Source: Marisa cornuarietis (lineage: Eukaryota; Mollusca; Gastropoda; Architaenioglossa; Ampullariidae). Taken from it: a DNA stretch of 64,000 nt. The stretch is from positions 1-64,000 of the forward strand of contig SMMW01000273.1 in the NCBI GenBank assembly GCA_004794655.1, given 5' to 3'. Below are positions 32,772 through 43,454 of the stretch, in pieces (the first letter of the stretch is position 1; every line of letters starts with the position of its first letter). The position numbers and the translations under genes are program-made. The notes below the pieces were generated by a model. It searched no databases, was not told the DNA's origin, and saw only the letters and a list, made by a program, of their open reading frames with translations.

Positions 32772-34020
32772 ATACCCTAAATAATATAACATTCTTTGTA
32801 ACAAAAACCAACATAAGGAAGCATAATTATAAAATGGTAGGTAATAAGTAAGAAAAAACAGTGCAGTGGCCTAAAAAAACACCATCAAACAAGAACCTAA
32901 AAACACAAGGAACAATTTTAAAGCAATAGGTGATAGATAAAAGGAGTGTTGTGGCCCAAAAAGCCACCAACAAATAAAAAAACAGACCAGAATCTAAAAC
33001 GATATAAAAATTAACGATATAAAAAAAAATAGATTTTATAGCAATACTCTATCCTCTTTAAAAAAGACAAAATAGCTGCTGATTGATGGATGTAAACAGG
33101 AAGATAAAAGAATCTGCTGTAAAAAATTTCTGTCGGATACTCTGGAGATCAGGACATTTTATTAATACATGTACTACTGTAAAAATCCCTGGACACCAAG
33201 GACAGTCTGGTGGGGGTTCACTTCGTAAAAGGTGTGATTGCATGGCATAGGTGTGTCCTACTGAGAACTACTTCCTCCCATCACAGGATGGCATGAAGGT
33301 AGGTGGTCAGAAAGACAGGGAAGGATGGCGTGTAGTTTGTTCTGGCTCACATAGGCCATGAAGAAAGACTTACTAGTGATTCCAACTGACCAGGAGACTG
33401 GCAAGCAGCCTTTTTTGGTGGCCTGGTCTGCTCGGATAATGCCAATACTACCAGCATGAGTCCAAGGAGGAGCTGGCCTTTGAGGGAGAGGCTTGACCTG
33501 CTGAATATTTACTCTGGCTGCTTATAAGTGAGGTGCAACACTGAGTGATTATGGTTTTTGCTCCTTGGTACGAAGGGCATACAGGGCAGCATGCTGAGGT
33601 CTAAAAGGTAAGCAGGGTTTTCAGGCTGAGCTTTCAAACGACAGACATAGGATAGCATAAGTTTCAGACGACGGAGAGAAAGTGGAGGCTCACCAGCTTC
33701 TGTGGACAAACTTTGTACAGGAGTGGTGAGGAAGGCACCCAAACAGATGTGGAGCCCTTGATGATGAACAGGATCAAGAATTTTGAGATAGGACTCTCGA
33801 GCTGAGCCATAGATGATGGATCCATAGTCTAGCTTGGAGTGGACCAGGGCACGATATAGGAGAACCAAGACCATGCAGTCCGCCCACCAGCTGACATGGC
33901 CAACTACTGAAAGAACGTCCAAGGCTTTCTGACATGAAAAACAGAGAGATCTGAGGTGACCTCTATTTTTCTTGATAATGACGTCCAAATGATGCACACA
34001 AAGGCCTAAGATGCAGGACA
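32772..34020 (-). mobile_element. LINE fragment E (ORF2 C-terminal, decayed)
   Basis: 3' UTR sequence (with 'ataaaatggtaggtaataag' and 'gtgttgtggcccaaaa') leads into a decayed ORF2. The C-terminal knuckle appears as 'CPWCPGIFTVVHVLIKC' near 33150-33200. An internal deletion removes most of RNase H, then RT blocks follow with 'CQKALDVLSVVGHVSW' and 'LVHSKLDYGSIIYGSARES' near 33770-33930. It ends about 80 bp before the phosphatase exon at 34102. Confidence 0.8.
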
Positions 34021-34101
34021 CTACTCATACACACAACATTATAAGATGTACTATAAATTATGACATTACATCAGCATTTGAGGGACAAATGGAATACTTA
34101 C

Positions 34102-34138
34102 CAACATCACCATGGTCAGTTTCCATGTTTACATAATT
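34102..34138 (-). CDS. Phosphatase small exon
   Basis: A 37-nt exon, 'NYVNMETDHGDV' plus one base, with acceptor 'ttttgctttacag' and donor GTAAGTATT. It enters in phase 0, matching the end of exon 41316-41417, and leaves in phase 1, matching exon 18254-18454. The coding sense, strand and phases all agree. Confidence 0.75.
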
Positions 34139-34790
34139 CTGTAAAGCAAAAGAAAAAAATGTCCAAGTAAATTTTATGTTAACACCTTCTCTATGACTCA
34201 AAGATCAGAACCCTGGAAGGCCAAATCATTTCTTGATATCATTCTATGCCCCACTAGTGCCAACTGGAACAATGCTACTTATTAAATTTTTTTTGTAATT
34301 TTTTTAAACAGCTGGATACTAGAGTTCTTGTTAAATTATTCCATTCCCCCTATCATTTCTTAATTATTGTCCGCACATTTTCTCCATTCTTTTGACATAC
34401 CGAAGTTGTCTGAAGCTGAATCTCTATATGTACTGTTTAACACCTATTTTCATTGTTTAAATTACTTTCATTTTGTTTGATGTTAATATCTGGTAATATT
34501 ACACAGCAAACACACATAATAAGTGTGATACTGTGCTATACATTATACAAGCCTTATTATGAAGGTCACGATTATGTTGCTAAACTGAAGGGCAGAGACA
34601 TCACGGCCTAGTATTTAGGGTGCTCTGGCTAAACAACTACATCGAAGAGTTCAAAGCTAGCCTGGTCCAGAAAACTTTACCAGCAGATAGTTACTTGTGG
34701 CAAATGGCTCATGCTTAAGTTCAGTTCACTGCTACTGTAGCCACCATGTTTTAGTGCTTTTTAGCATTTTAATTATGGACCATCAGCATG
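34139..34790. other. Intron, nothing recognised
   Basis: A/T-rich sequence with no recognised element. 34590-34740 is less A/T-rich but gives no convincing reading. Confidence 0.4.
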
Positions 34791-34794
34791 TAAG

Positions 34795-35267
34795 TGCACT
34801 ATCACTATCACACCTACGTCTGACAGATTAATATGAGGAAGGAACAGCTTTAAGAGACGGAAATGTTGGATCAGCAGTAGTGTCACAAACACCTTGAGAG
34901 AGTGGTCAAAATAACTGAAAAGAAGAGCTCGCAGAGCAGATAGAAAGTTCTGCTCCAAAGACCAGTGTATATGCTGCAAGGCTAGCAAGATGGCATGAAG
35001 TTCTGCAGACAAAACAGGGCTACCATTTGCAAGATGGGCTGAGAAGGCCTGTTCCAGCTGTCTGGATGAAACTTCTTCTGCACCTACAGGTCCACTATTT
35101 GAAACTTTAGAGTCATCAGTAAAGATAAAACAGAATCAAGGATAGCCAGAAAGAATTTCTTGCAGGCATTGAGGAAAGATGTGGTCAATGATCTCATCTT
35201 TTTAAATGGTGAAGGTCGAGGTGAATCTCAGGAACAGGAAGAGTTCAAGGAGGAGCTGGCAGAGGAG
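34795..35267 (-). pseudogene. LINE RNase H fragment F
   Basis: Reads 'AELHAILLALQHIHWS' and, in other frames, the 'DYP-FC-IFTD' region and the 'PVPEI' block near 35220-35250, matching the RNase H and linker of I-type ORF2. It is cut at 35267 by the start of tail G. Confidence 0.7.
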
Positions 35268-35709
35268 GGATAGTTGGTTGGTTGGTTGCTTGGTTGTGTT
35301 TTACGCTAGGCCAGCTACTAAGGCTATATCTTGGCAAGAAAAAGTGCTTACCTTAAAATGTTTAGGGACAGAACCCCCCAAGTGATATAACCACATCATC
35401 TTAAATGATAAAAGCCAAACCAAGAAGCAAGAATAACATAAAAGAATGGGTAAAGTGTAAAAAGGAGTGTTGTGGCCCAAAAGGCCACCATAAACCAAAA
35501 CCCCAAACCAAAAACTATCAGGACATAAAAAGCTTAAACCTTATGGTAAAGCTCTATCCTCCTTAAAAAAGAAAAAACAGCTGCCGACAGGATGAACCTA
35601 AACAAGGAAAACAAAGAGCCTGCTATAAAAGAAACTGCTGGCGGATACTCTGGAGTCCAAGACAAGTAATTAAAACATGTACAACACTAAAAATTCCTTG
35701 AGACCAAGG
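35268..35709 (-). mobile_element. LINE 3'-end fragment G (5'-truncated)
   Basis: A tandem TTGG repeat, then 'gtgttttacgctaggccagc' and 'tactaaggctatatcttggc', the 3' UTR, and about 150 bp of ORF2 C-terminus. The abrupt 5' truncation is typical of incomplete reverse transcription. Confidence 0.8.
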
Positions 35710-36300
35710 ATTGATTGATTATTCCAGGGCCTTTGCCCTACTGAAGTAGGGAGAAGAAAGCTATGATAAACAATGTTACAAACAGTAAATGACAATTTAC
35801 ACTAGCTGACTAAGAAAAGTGGCTCCATATGCAGTTACCATAATTAACCAATCTTGAAATCATTCTATAGCAAGACTATTTCTAACTTTAAATGCATACA
35901 AAGGTACAATGAAAGGTTTTGTAAGGTACTTTTGTCTGTTGATGCTAACAATACACTAAGTTTAGATAAATTTGACAAAGTATAAAATCTCCTATGTAAA
36001 TATCTCTCTAAGGTGCACATATGCTTCACAACATAATAAAAAATGTACTTCGTCTTCAGTTACTTTACACGAGGGGCACATTAAGTCCTGTACAGTGTGC
36101 TATGTCAAAAATAATGTACAGCAATACTTGAAACCCCTATTCTAATAATATATTTTCAGTAACATGCACACAGTAAATAATGATAAGGAATCTCTGCAAC
36201 ATCATTCCCAAAATATATTTCTGCTTTTCTTTTATTTTAAATTTGTGTAGGCAAAAGTCTCTCTTTTACTTACTGTTATTAACATCAACAACCATATGAG
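35710..36300. repeat. Possible LINE/SINE tail, then plain intron
   Basis: 'attgattgattattccaggg' followed by cctttgccctactgaagtagg looks like the 3' terminus of another element with an ATTG-type tandem tail. The rest is unassigned A/T-rich sequence. Confidence 0.35.
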
Positions 36301-36363
36301 CAACTATGCACATGCAAAACGTCACCAGCTGACAAACATCTGATGAATATCAACAATGCTTAC

Positions 36364-36510
36364 GATGTGGTATTATGAAGTCGTTCTTCATTGTCTGCTG
36401 CCTGAGAATATTGTGTTTGGAGTTTTGAACCTTCACAATCCTCAGGTTCAAATATGTAGGGTTTAATACCTTTAAGGTTAGACAACAGCGCTTCACATTC
36501 ATCTTCACTG
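36364..36510 (-). CDS. Candidate acidic exon (uncertain)
   Basis: The open minus-strand reading 'SEDECEALLSNLKGIKPYI', then 'FEPEDCEGSKLQ', 'AADNEERLHNTT', ends at a GTAAGC donor, with a plausible acceptor at 'ctattgtgccctagcag'. The composition is acidic and protein-like. Its end phase (2) does not fit exon 34102-34138 (entry phase 0), and exon 41316-41417 joins that exon without it. It is therefore an alternative exon, an exon needing an unseen partner, or chance. Confidence 0.3.
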
Positions 36511-36580
36511 CTAGGGCACAATAGATGAAGACTGTCTGGGGAACTCAATGTATTGCTCCACCTTCTGGCCATAGTGAAGT

Positions 36581-37570
36581 ATGCTTATCGAGACAAGGGG
36601 GACCTCACCTGATGTGATGCAGCACGTTCTTCACATGCAGGAGCAAGTTCTGTTCATCCTGTATACTAAGCCCCTTTCATCATGCATCCGGTCTCACCAG
36701 GTTTCTCATCAATCCTATGCTGATGACACGCAGCTTTACTGTTCCACTCCGCCGGGTGAGTCTCACTCTGCTATTAGCTCTATAGAAGCTTGTATCAGCG
36801 ATGTCAAGGGCTGGATGGTAAAAAACGAGCTTAAACTAAATGATGATAAAACGGAAGCCCTCTTGTGCCACAGAAGAAGACATCAATCTTCACTCGTCAG
36901 TCTGCCCAATCACATCAAGGTGGCCGACAGCAACATCACCTTCACGTCATCCGTTAGGAATCTGGGATTTATTGTCACTGATGACATGACACTCGATAGA
37001 CATGTTGCATCTGTCTGTCGGTCTGCCTATTATGAGATTCGTAAGATCAGTGCTATCCATCACTTTCTCTCTACACGCGCTACCAACACTCTTGTCTGTG
37101 CGTTTGTTCTTTCTCGACTTGACCACTGCAACTCCTTGCTGGCAGGCTGCCCTGACTACCTCATTCAGAGACTCCAGAGAGTACAGAACTCTGCTGCGCG
37201 TCTGGTGCTTAGAGCAAGGAAACGGGACCATGTCACTCCTCTCCTTCGTTTTCTACACTGGCTCCCCATCCGTTCTCGCATTCAGTACAAACTGTCTGTG
37301 CTGTGTTTTAATTTCTTTGCTGGCTCCTGTCCTGACTATTTCTCTGAACTTCTCATCCCTTACTCTCCGTCCAGACAACTACGCTCTTCGTCTGACGACC
37401 GTATCCTAACTGTTCCTGTCACCAGAACAACAACATATGGTCACAGGACTTTTGGCTACTGTGCTGCAAAACAATGGAACTCTCTTCCTTTCCATATCCG
37501 CCACCTTCCTACAACTGAATCTTTCAAATCTGCACTGAAAACGCACCTCTTCCTTGAGCATTACTCCTAA
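36581..37570 (+). pseudogene. CR1/L2-like RT C-terminal part, 329 open codons
   Basis: Begins within RT motif B and carries the catalytic box 'QSYADDTQLYC', 'EACISDVKGWMVKNELKLN' with 'DKTEALL', then 'TLVCAFVLSRLDHCNSLLA', 'LQRVQNSAARLVLRARKRDH', 'LLRFLHWLPIRSRIQYKL' and the C-terminal 'FKSALKTHLFLEHY'. The frame is fully open to its natural stop, so the copy is fairly young despite losing its 5' part. It lacks endonuclease and most RT fingers, so it is not autonomous. Confidence 0.88.
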
Positions 37571-37840
37571 CACAGTACACACAATGCTAGTCCTTCTTAA
37601 CCCCGCCCCCTTCCCTCTTGCTACTTTACCCATCTTTCTCGCAGAATCACTATATTTCTCTGTTCCTGTTTCTTGATGCCTTTTGTTTTCTGTTTTGTCA
37701 GTACTGTCGTTTTCTTTCGTCCCCTTTGTTCTGTATCTACTTAGTCCACGTCTCTTCCTCGTTTTAAGCGCTAAGAGCATGCTCTCTATGAGTGTGAATA
37801 TGCGCTATAAAAATCTTCACTATTATTATTATTATTTTCA
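36581..37840 (+). mobile_element. CR1/L2-like LINE, 3' half
   Basis: A 5'-truncated plus-strand LINE, opposite to the host gene, ending in the stem 'cgctataaaaatcttcacta' followed by an ATT repeat. L2/CR1-type elements end this way rather than in poly(A). It contains a long open RT frame (36581-37570). Confidence 0.85.
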
Positions 37841-38310
37841 AGGACTTGCTGACTATAGGTAAAATGGCCAACTTTGAAATTAGATAATAAATAAGCCACT
37901 ATGTTTCAGGCGCTGAAATTTACAGAATATATTTATATTGCCTCTTCCTACAAGAATCTGCTTATATCTCAGACCAGTCAGGTAGGTCTTTAATATTCTT
38001 ATCCAATGAACATTTGAATAGTTAAGATAAAAAATATAGGTGATAGGACAGAGCAAGCTGATTGAGACCTCATTAGTTTTATTACTAGTCTGCCCATCTA
38101 TCTGTAAGCCAAAAAAGGAGGGGAACATCAATAAGACCAATGTGAGGTACACGGGATGTGTGAGAGTTAAGAGGAATAACCAGCTGTGATTGTGTTGTCA
38201 TGACATCTCTAAATGTTTACTTTTCTGCCCCTTCCTTTCACTCAGTATTAAACTATGGTAAAACTGTGTCAATTTGGTGGGTCCCCAGGAAATGCTGTTC
38301 GCCACTGTCA
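37841..38310. other. Intron, nothing recognised
   Basis: No exon with acceptable splice sites and no repeat is supported. Confidence 0.35.
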
Positions 38311-38319
38311 AAACTTGGT

Positions 38320-38460
38320 TGTTTCAGCTATGTCACTAGAGATGACATCTTACCAAAGACAGTCCTCAAGGGGTATGTCAAAGAGGGACAATGTTGAGGT
38401 AAACAGAAGAAAAACTTGCTGATGGCCATAAATGAGCAGACAAGCTGCCCAACGATGGAC
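38320..38460 (+). pseudogene. LINE C-terminal fragment (RTE/Jockey-like)
   Basis: The plus strand reads 'VTRDDILPKTVLKGYVKEGQ', close to the 'R--D-RLPK-LLYGEL-EG-R' block found downstream of the RT in several LINE clades. It is short and ends in a stop. Confidence 0.45.
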
Positions 38461-39840
38461 TTTCTAACAGGTGCACAAAATCAGCCTTTGCTGCATCTGA
38501 GTCTCCCTGACTGCAGGTACCAAATGATTTTTGTTGTGCATTTGGCTCAATTTTTGTAATGGATGTGCTTTGCAGTGTTTAGAAGTTAAAAAGTTTTATA
38601 ATCTTCAGTTGCTGGTTACTCATTTGCACATATAGTTGCTATGTATATCCACTATAATATTTAGACAATAAATTGAAATAATGATGTGTTAAGGCTTTCC
38701 TATCTTTTCTTAAGATAAAATTTAGGTTATGTTAAATAAGTATTATTTAGCTTACATAGAAAATAATGGTTGTTGTAGTTTGACTTGCGAGCACATAGGC
38801 AGCAGTGCCGGGATTTTCAGTGGAATCCCAAGATTTAAAATGGATTCCCAAAAAGGTATAATTTTTGTTGTTCAATATAAATATAACAAGCTGCTTCATT
38901 CACTCAAAATTTTCCTGACCCTTCCAGTTTCTGTAGCCAGGGCAGGACTAAATTTCTCAAAGATGAAATTCATTAAAATTATCTGATGTCAACAATACTG
39001 CAAGAAAGATCTGGTTGGGTTGGCTACCATATCCACTGAGCATGACATGGCAATTCATGATGCATATATGAAACAACTAATTAACACATGCACAAGGATA
39101 CCTAAACACAGTCACACCTATGGAACGAGAAAAAGGTAAGTTTTAAGAGATGCTGTTTTAAGAGCCATTTTGACTAGATAAGAAAAATAACTCTCTTTAC
39201 ACAGTAAAAGGCAAGAAAAGAGAGAGGTATAAGCATTATTTGACGATCAGAATTTAAACATTAATTGTTGAAGGTTTAGTATTTTGTTGACTCTTCTTTG
39301 TGGGGGTAAGGAGGGGGTGCAGCACTTGTCTTTCATACAGGGTACAACATAGCCTAGCATCAGCCCTACCTCGGAAATCATATTTTGTAGGAAATGAATA
39401 TAACTTTATTAATCCACAAAGGCAATTCTAGATAGTGCTTGTACTAGCAATATATATATATAGATAAAAACATGTTGGAATAATTTCTCTCTCACACATA
39501 CATTATATATACATGCACACATACACATTCCCAACAACAGAAGATACAACTGGTGACCCTAGGTTACTTCAGGCTAGTACGGCCAGTAAAGATGATCAAG
39601 TAAATGGCATGTGGAATGAATGAATTGTGGTGACGATTGGTTCTGCATACAGGTGTATGCGTTTGTTTAGGGCAGCGCGTACTACTGACAGTACTTTGTT
39701 CCCTCCATCCTGCATGTCACAGAGGGGTGACATGGAGGCTAATAGCCAGTACAGAAAGGATGCCCAAATGCACCTGGCGCATGAGTCATAGGGATATTTT
39801 TTTTAGACAGCAAGAAAAGAAAGGGGGAATAGTATTTAGT
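38461..39840. other. Intron, nothing firmly recognised
   Basis: A/T-rich. Near 39395-39430 is a motif 'aactttattaatccacaaag' plus gcaattct, resembling the end of a decayed retroelement. An (AT)n run lies near 39450. No exon is supported. Confidence 0.35.
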
Positions 39841-40065
39841 TAACTGTTGCGGGCCAGCGCTTCACTTCTCAGAGAGACACGCAAGTGCCAAGACACTGCG
39901 CGTGGGGAAGTGAAGGCTGCGTCTTCTTGGAAAGGTGCGTTATGGTGTTTTTGTTAGTAACTCGGATTATTTTGCATAAGGTGAATTTTTCCTGTATGTT
40001 TTTTTTTATAAGTATTAGTAGTTTCTTTTGTTGTAATTTTGTTATAGGCGCAGTTAGCTGGAGTG

Positions 40066-40096
40066 TTAGCTGGAGTGTTAGCTGGAGTTAGCTGTA
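40066..40096. repeat. Short tandem repeat (ttagctggagtg)n
   Basis: Three to four copies of a 12-bp unit, directly left of the 79-bp array. Confidence 0.85.
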
Positions 40097-40103
40097 TTGA
40101 TGT

Positions 40104-40375
40104 CGCTCGTCCCCAAGAGGCAGCGCCATGTGTATAACGCCTGCTCCCCAGAGAAGGGGTCAATAAAGAAAAGGTTGAGTCGCTCATCCCCAAGAGGCAG
40201 CGCCATTTCATGTTCAACGTCTGGCCCCGAGAGGCAGCGTTTGTGTTGTGAGGTTGGGTGGCTCGTCCCAAGAGACAGCACCAATTTTAAGAGAAACGTC
40301 TGGCCCCGAGAGGCAGCATTTGTTTTGTGAGGTTGGGTAGCTCGTCCCGAGAGACAGCACCATTTTAATTAAAAC
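40104..40375. repeat. Four-copy 78-79-bp tandem array
   Basis: The phrase 'gctcgtccc-aagag-cagc-cc' starts at 40104, 40182, 40261 and 40340, spacings of 78, 79 and 79 bp. A second phrase, 'gtctggccccgagaggcagc', lies midway in each unit. The array is GC-rich compared with its A/T-rich surroundings. 79 is not a multiple of 3, so the open frames crossing it are unlikely to encode a repeated protein. Confidence 0.85.
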
Positions 40376-40689
40376 GTTTGTGGTTTAGGATATTTGTTTG
40401 TGGAGCATTTATGTAGTTTATATATATATATATATACACACACTCATCGAAGCGTCAGTTTTTTCCAGCGACTGAAATTTAAGAACTTTATTCAGAGAGA
40501 TCATCGAATAGTGACTGTGCCAGATTATAAACTTTCTTTTTAGACTATTTGAATTTTAGATCATTTTGTACCATAGAATTTCTTGAATTTATTTTACCAT
40601 GTTTATTGACTTAATTAAATGTATACATGTTTAAAAAGAAGGCAGAGTTGTTTTGTCTGAAAAAAAAAACACACAAATGTCCAGGCGTT

Positions 40690-41000
40690 GAGTGAACGCA
40701 GAGGCTGTGACACTGCATCCCTTTCCACCCCGTGGTCGTGGGAGCAGTGCAGCACAAGACAGCAACAATGCAGCGGGTGACATAGCACCCAAACATTCTA
40801 GTATAAATAACAGGCAAAATTCAGTGGTTGCACCCATTACCGGAAGGAGACTGGTCCTGCTTGGTAGAGCAGTAAAAGCACCCGTTATCGCAAGGCCACT
40901 GGTCTTCTTAGTTGCCCCATATCATTTGTAAAAAGCCACGAGCTTGCTCATAGGGCTGGGATACGATGCTATAAAAATAACCTTTATTACTATTATTAAT
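40690..41000 (+). mobile_element. Possible SINE with CR1/L2-type tail
   Basis: A tRNA-like phrase, 'cctgcttggtagagcagtaa', near 40857 is followed by an end that matches LINE tails of the CR1/L2 group: 'ctcatagggctgggatacga' plus tgctataaaaataacctttattactattatt. No clear B box was found, so the tRNA origin is tentative. An alternative is a short 3' fragment of a CR1/L2 LINE. Confidence 0.4.
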
Positions 41001-41315
41001 CATCCCACAAGGAAAAAACCCTATAATTTTATTTTTATCTCTTAACTATGTGCTCTGCAGCTGGCTGCTAATTTTTTTATCAATTCCTTAGCTCACCTAA
41101 GTTTGTGAGGTGCCCCTTGGGGTTAACATTTAACTATCAGCTTACAGCTAGGTTCTAGTGGGAAAATTTATTCAGCTTAGCAGACTTTATATGCACCCAC
41201 CCACTGGTATATACAAGAAAGCTTGGCATCCCTGTAGATTTTCAGCTATTAATTTTTCTTTGAATGTGTACACTTTAAATAATATTTATTTATAAAGAAA
41301 AGGGAAAAAACTTAC

Positions 41316-41417
41316 CTCATCATGATTGAGAATGTTTTCATAATCATGCTTTGTAAAATCCTGAAGCCACTCTTCACACAAACTCTTTATGACCATGTGG
41401 GTGTATTCATACTGATC
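41316..41417 (-). CDS. Phosphatase exon: end of catalytic domain
   Basis: A 102-nt exon (34 codons, phase 0 at both ends), acceptor 'cgtgtgtttcag' and donor GTAAGT. It reads 'DQYEYTHMVIKSLCEEWLQD', then 'FTKHDYENILNHDE'. In PTPs the residues after the Q-loop read '-EQYEL-H-AI--L', the last helix of the catalytic domain, and this exon matches in order and position. The tail starts after it. Confidence 0.92.
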
Positions 41418-41960
41418 CTGAAACACACGCAAATACAGAGACATTAAGATTCTGGCATACACCATCTACAGGTAGTTTTATCTATATAAATATGATGAGA
41501 AGAAAAAAGTAAGTAAGACATTAATTTTTTTGCTCTGACACAGTTTATCAAATATAGATGATCTATCATTTAATGAGTAACCTTAACAACATTTTGTCAC
41601 AAAGTTTTTGGAATACATATATTCTTTTATAGCATGGATGTCTTGACATTCACATGCCAGAAGGATGGATTGATTTGTTGTAAGCATTTCACACTATGCC
41701 AGCAAAACAGCAATTAATCAAAAGAAAATCAAGACTGTGCCAAAAAAAAATAAAAAAAGGAATAAACTGCCAGAGAAAGAGAACAAAAAAAGGCATGCAA
41801 GGTGAGAGATTAGAATAGGTGAAAAGCTGCAGAAGGGTCTCAGAAGAAGCCATCTTTGACAATCTACTTATATTTAACAGAGAAACTTAAATCTGTATGT
41901 ACAGATTAAAAGCTCATAAATGGGCATAAAAGGGCAGTAAGTCCAAAATATTTAAACAAA
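41418..41960. other. Intron, nothing recognised
   Basis: A/T-rich intron sequence. Confidence 0.4.
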
Positions 41961-41974
41961 ACAAACAAGAACAG

Positions 41975-42640
41975 GGTTTGTTGTTTTTTTTGTAAGTGTT
42001 TTATGCCGTGCCAGCAACTAAGGTTGTATCAAGGGGAGAAAAGGAAATGTTATATCAAAAAAAGTTGAGACACAAAACCCCCCAGGTGATATAATAACAT
42101 CCTTAACAACAAAAGCTAACAGAAGGAACAAAATTATAAAATGGTAGGTAATATATAAAAAAAGAGTGTTGTGGCCTAAAAAGCCATCAACAAACCAGAG
42201 CATGAGACCAAAATCTAACAGGACATAAAAACCTTAAATCTGATGGTAAAGCCCTATCCTCTTTAAAAATGAAAGAATAGCTGCAGATGGGATGGACCTA
42301 AACAAGAAAAACAAAGAGCCTGCTGTATAAAACTGCTGGCAGATATTCTAGAGACCAGGACAAGTAATTAAAACATGCACAACAGCAAAAATTCCCTAAC
42401 ACCAAGGACAAACTGGTGGGAGTTCACCACGTAAGAGGTGCGGCTGCAAGGCATAGGTGTGTCCTTAACTTAGTCTAATGAGAACTACCTCCTTCCGCCA
42501 CACAGGACGGCATGGAGGCAGGTAGTCAGAAAGACAGGGAAGTGTAGCGTGTAGCTTGTTCTGGCCCAGAGTGTCCCAAAGGCAATGCTACAGTACTGAC
42601 CATAGGTCGTGAAGGTTGATCTACGGTCATCACAAAATCC
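41975..42640 (-). mobile_element. LINE 3'-end fragment H
   Basis: The 3' tail 'gtgttttatgccgtgccagc' and 'aactaaggttgtatcaagg', the 3' UTR, and the ORF2 C-terminus up to the end of RNase H. It is 5'-truncated and has several indels in the coding part. Confidence 0.82.
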
Positions 42641-42899
42641 TGTTGTGTGGATGAAACAATGTTCCTGTTGGTGAAGGTTGGGCTTCAGCATCAGGGACTG
42701 TGATTTGAGCTTCCATGCAAGCATTGTAACTTTTCAGCTACTTTTTTGAAGCAGAACTTTTTATGTAAGATTCCATGCAGTAGGCTTCATGTCGACTGCA
42801 TCTGTGCTAAGGACATTCACTTTCTTCGGTGGCTACACTACAAGGGCATGCAATGGTTTTGAGACCAGCATCCATGATTATTATGTTGTTTTATTTTTC

Positions 42900-43140
42900 C
42901 TTTTTTGTGAGGCGCTTTGAGCCTACTTTTTAATGGTGGGTAAAGCACTTTCTGAATCAACTTTATTTATATTTTACAATGCATTGTGTATGCATGTTTG
43001 ATTATTCATGAATGTGGATTTGATGCCTGACTTAAAAAGGTGTGCTCATATGCCTGTATGAATATAAAGTGCTTTGAGTCCAGCTAATGCTGGGAAGACA
43101 TGCTATGTAAATGGGATTATTATTATTAATTATTACATGC
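42900..43140 (+). mobile_element. Two CR1/L2-type LINE or SINE tails
   Basis: 'gtgaggcgctttgagcctac' to about 42970, and 'aagtgctttgagtccagcta' followed by atgctatgtaaatgggattattattatta (43065-43135). Both have the hairpin-plus-ATT style end of L2-like elements on the plus strand. Upstream bodies are not recognisable. Confidence 0.55.
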
Positions 43141-43169
43141 ATATTTGTCATAACATTTCAATCACTTAC

Positions 43170-43247
43170 CGGAGTCTGGACCATTGACATTCTCTGATCT
43201 CTTAGTGATTTGATGATGTCAAATATGCTGAACCCACTGTTGATTTG
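43170..43247 (-). CDS. Phosphatase exon: Q-loop
   Basis: A 78-nt exon, phase 0 at both ends, acceptor 'tttcttttcttctag' and donor GTAAGTG. It reads 'QINSGFSIFDIIKSLRDQRM' followed by 'SMVQTP'. PTP-PEST enzymes have 'FNVFNLIQEMRTQR' followed by 'SAVQT' here. The conserved Gln of the Q-loop, which positions water for the second catalytic step, is present. Confidence 0.95.
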
Positions 43248-43454
43248 CTAGAAGAAAAGAAATTCAATTTTGAATGTCATGTACCCACTCTTTATTAAAT
43301 GAATTTCATGTACTATGTCAAATACAATATCTATTAGTTACAGCAGTAAACTAATAATTACAATAATTCAATTCATAAAGTGCATTTCCTTGAGTGGAAG
43401 CACACTCATTGTGTGCATGTGTGCGTGAATGTGTGTGTGTGCATGTGCACACAG

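Noticed and set aside
40097..40330. Open frames crossing the 79-bp array on both strands
   Set aside because: The repeat period is not a multiple of 3 and several frames are open at once, as expected of GC-rich repeats without stops.
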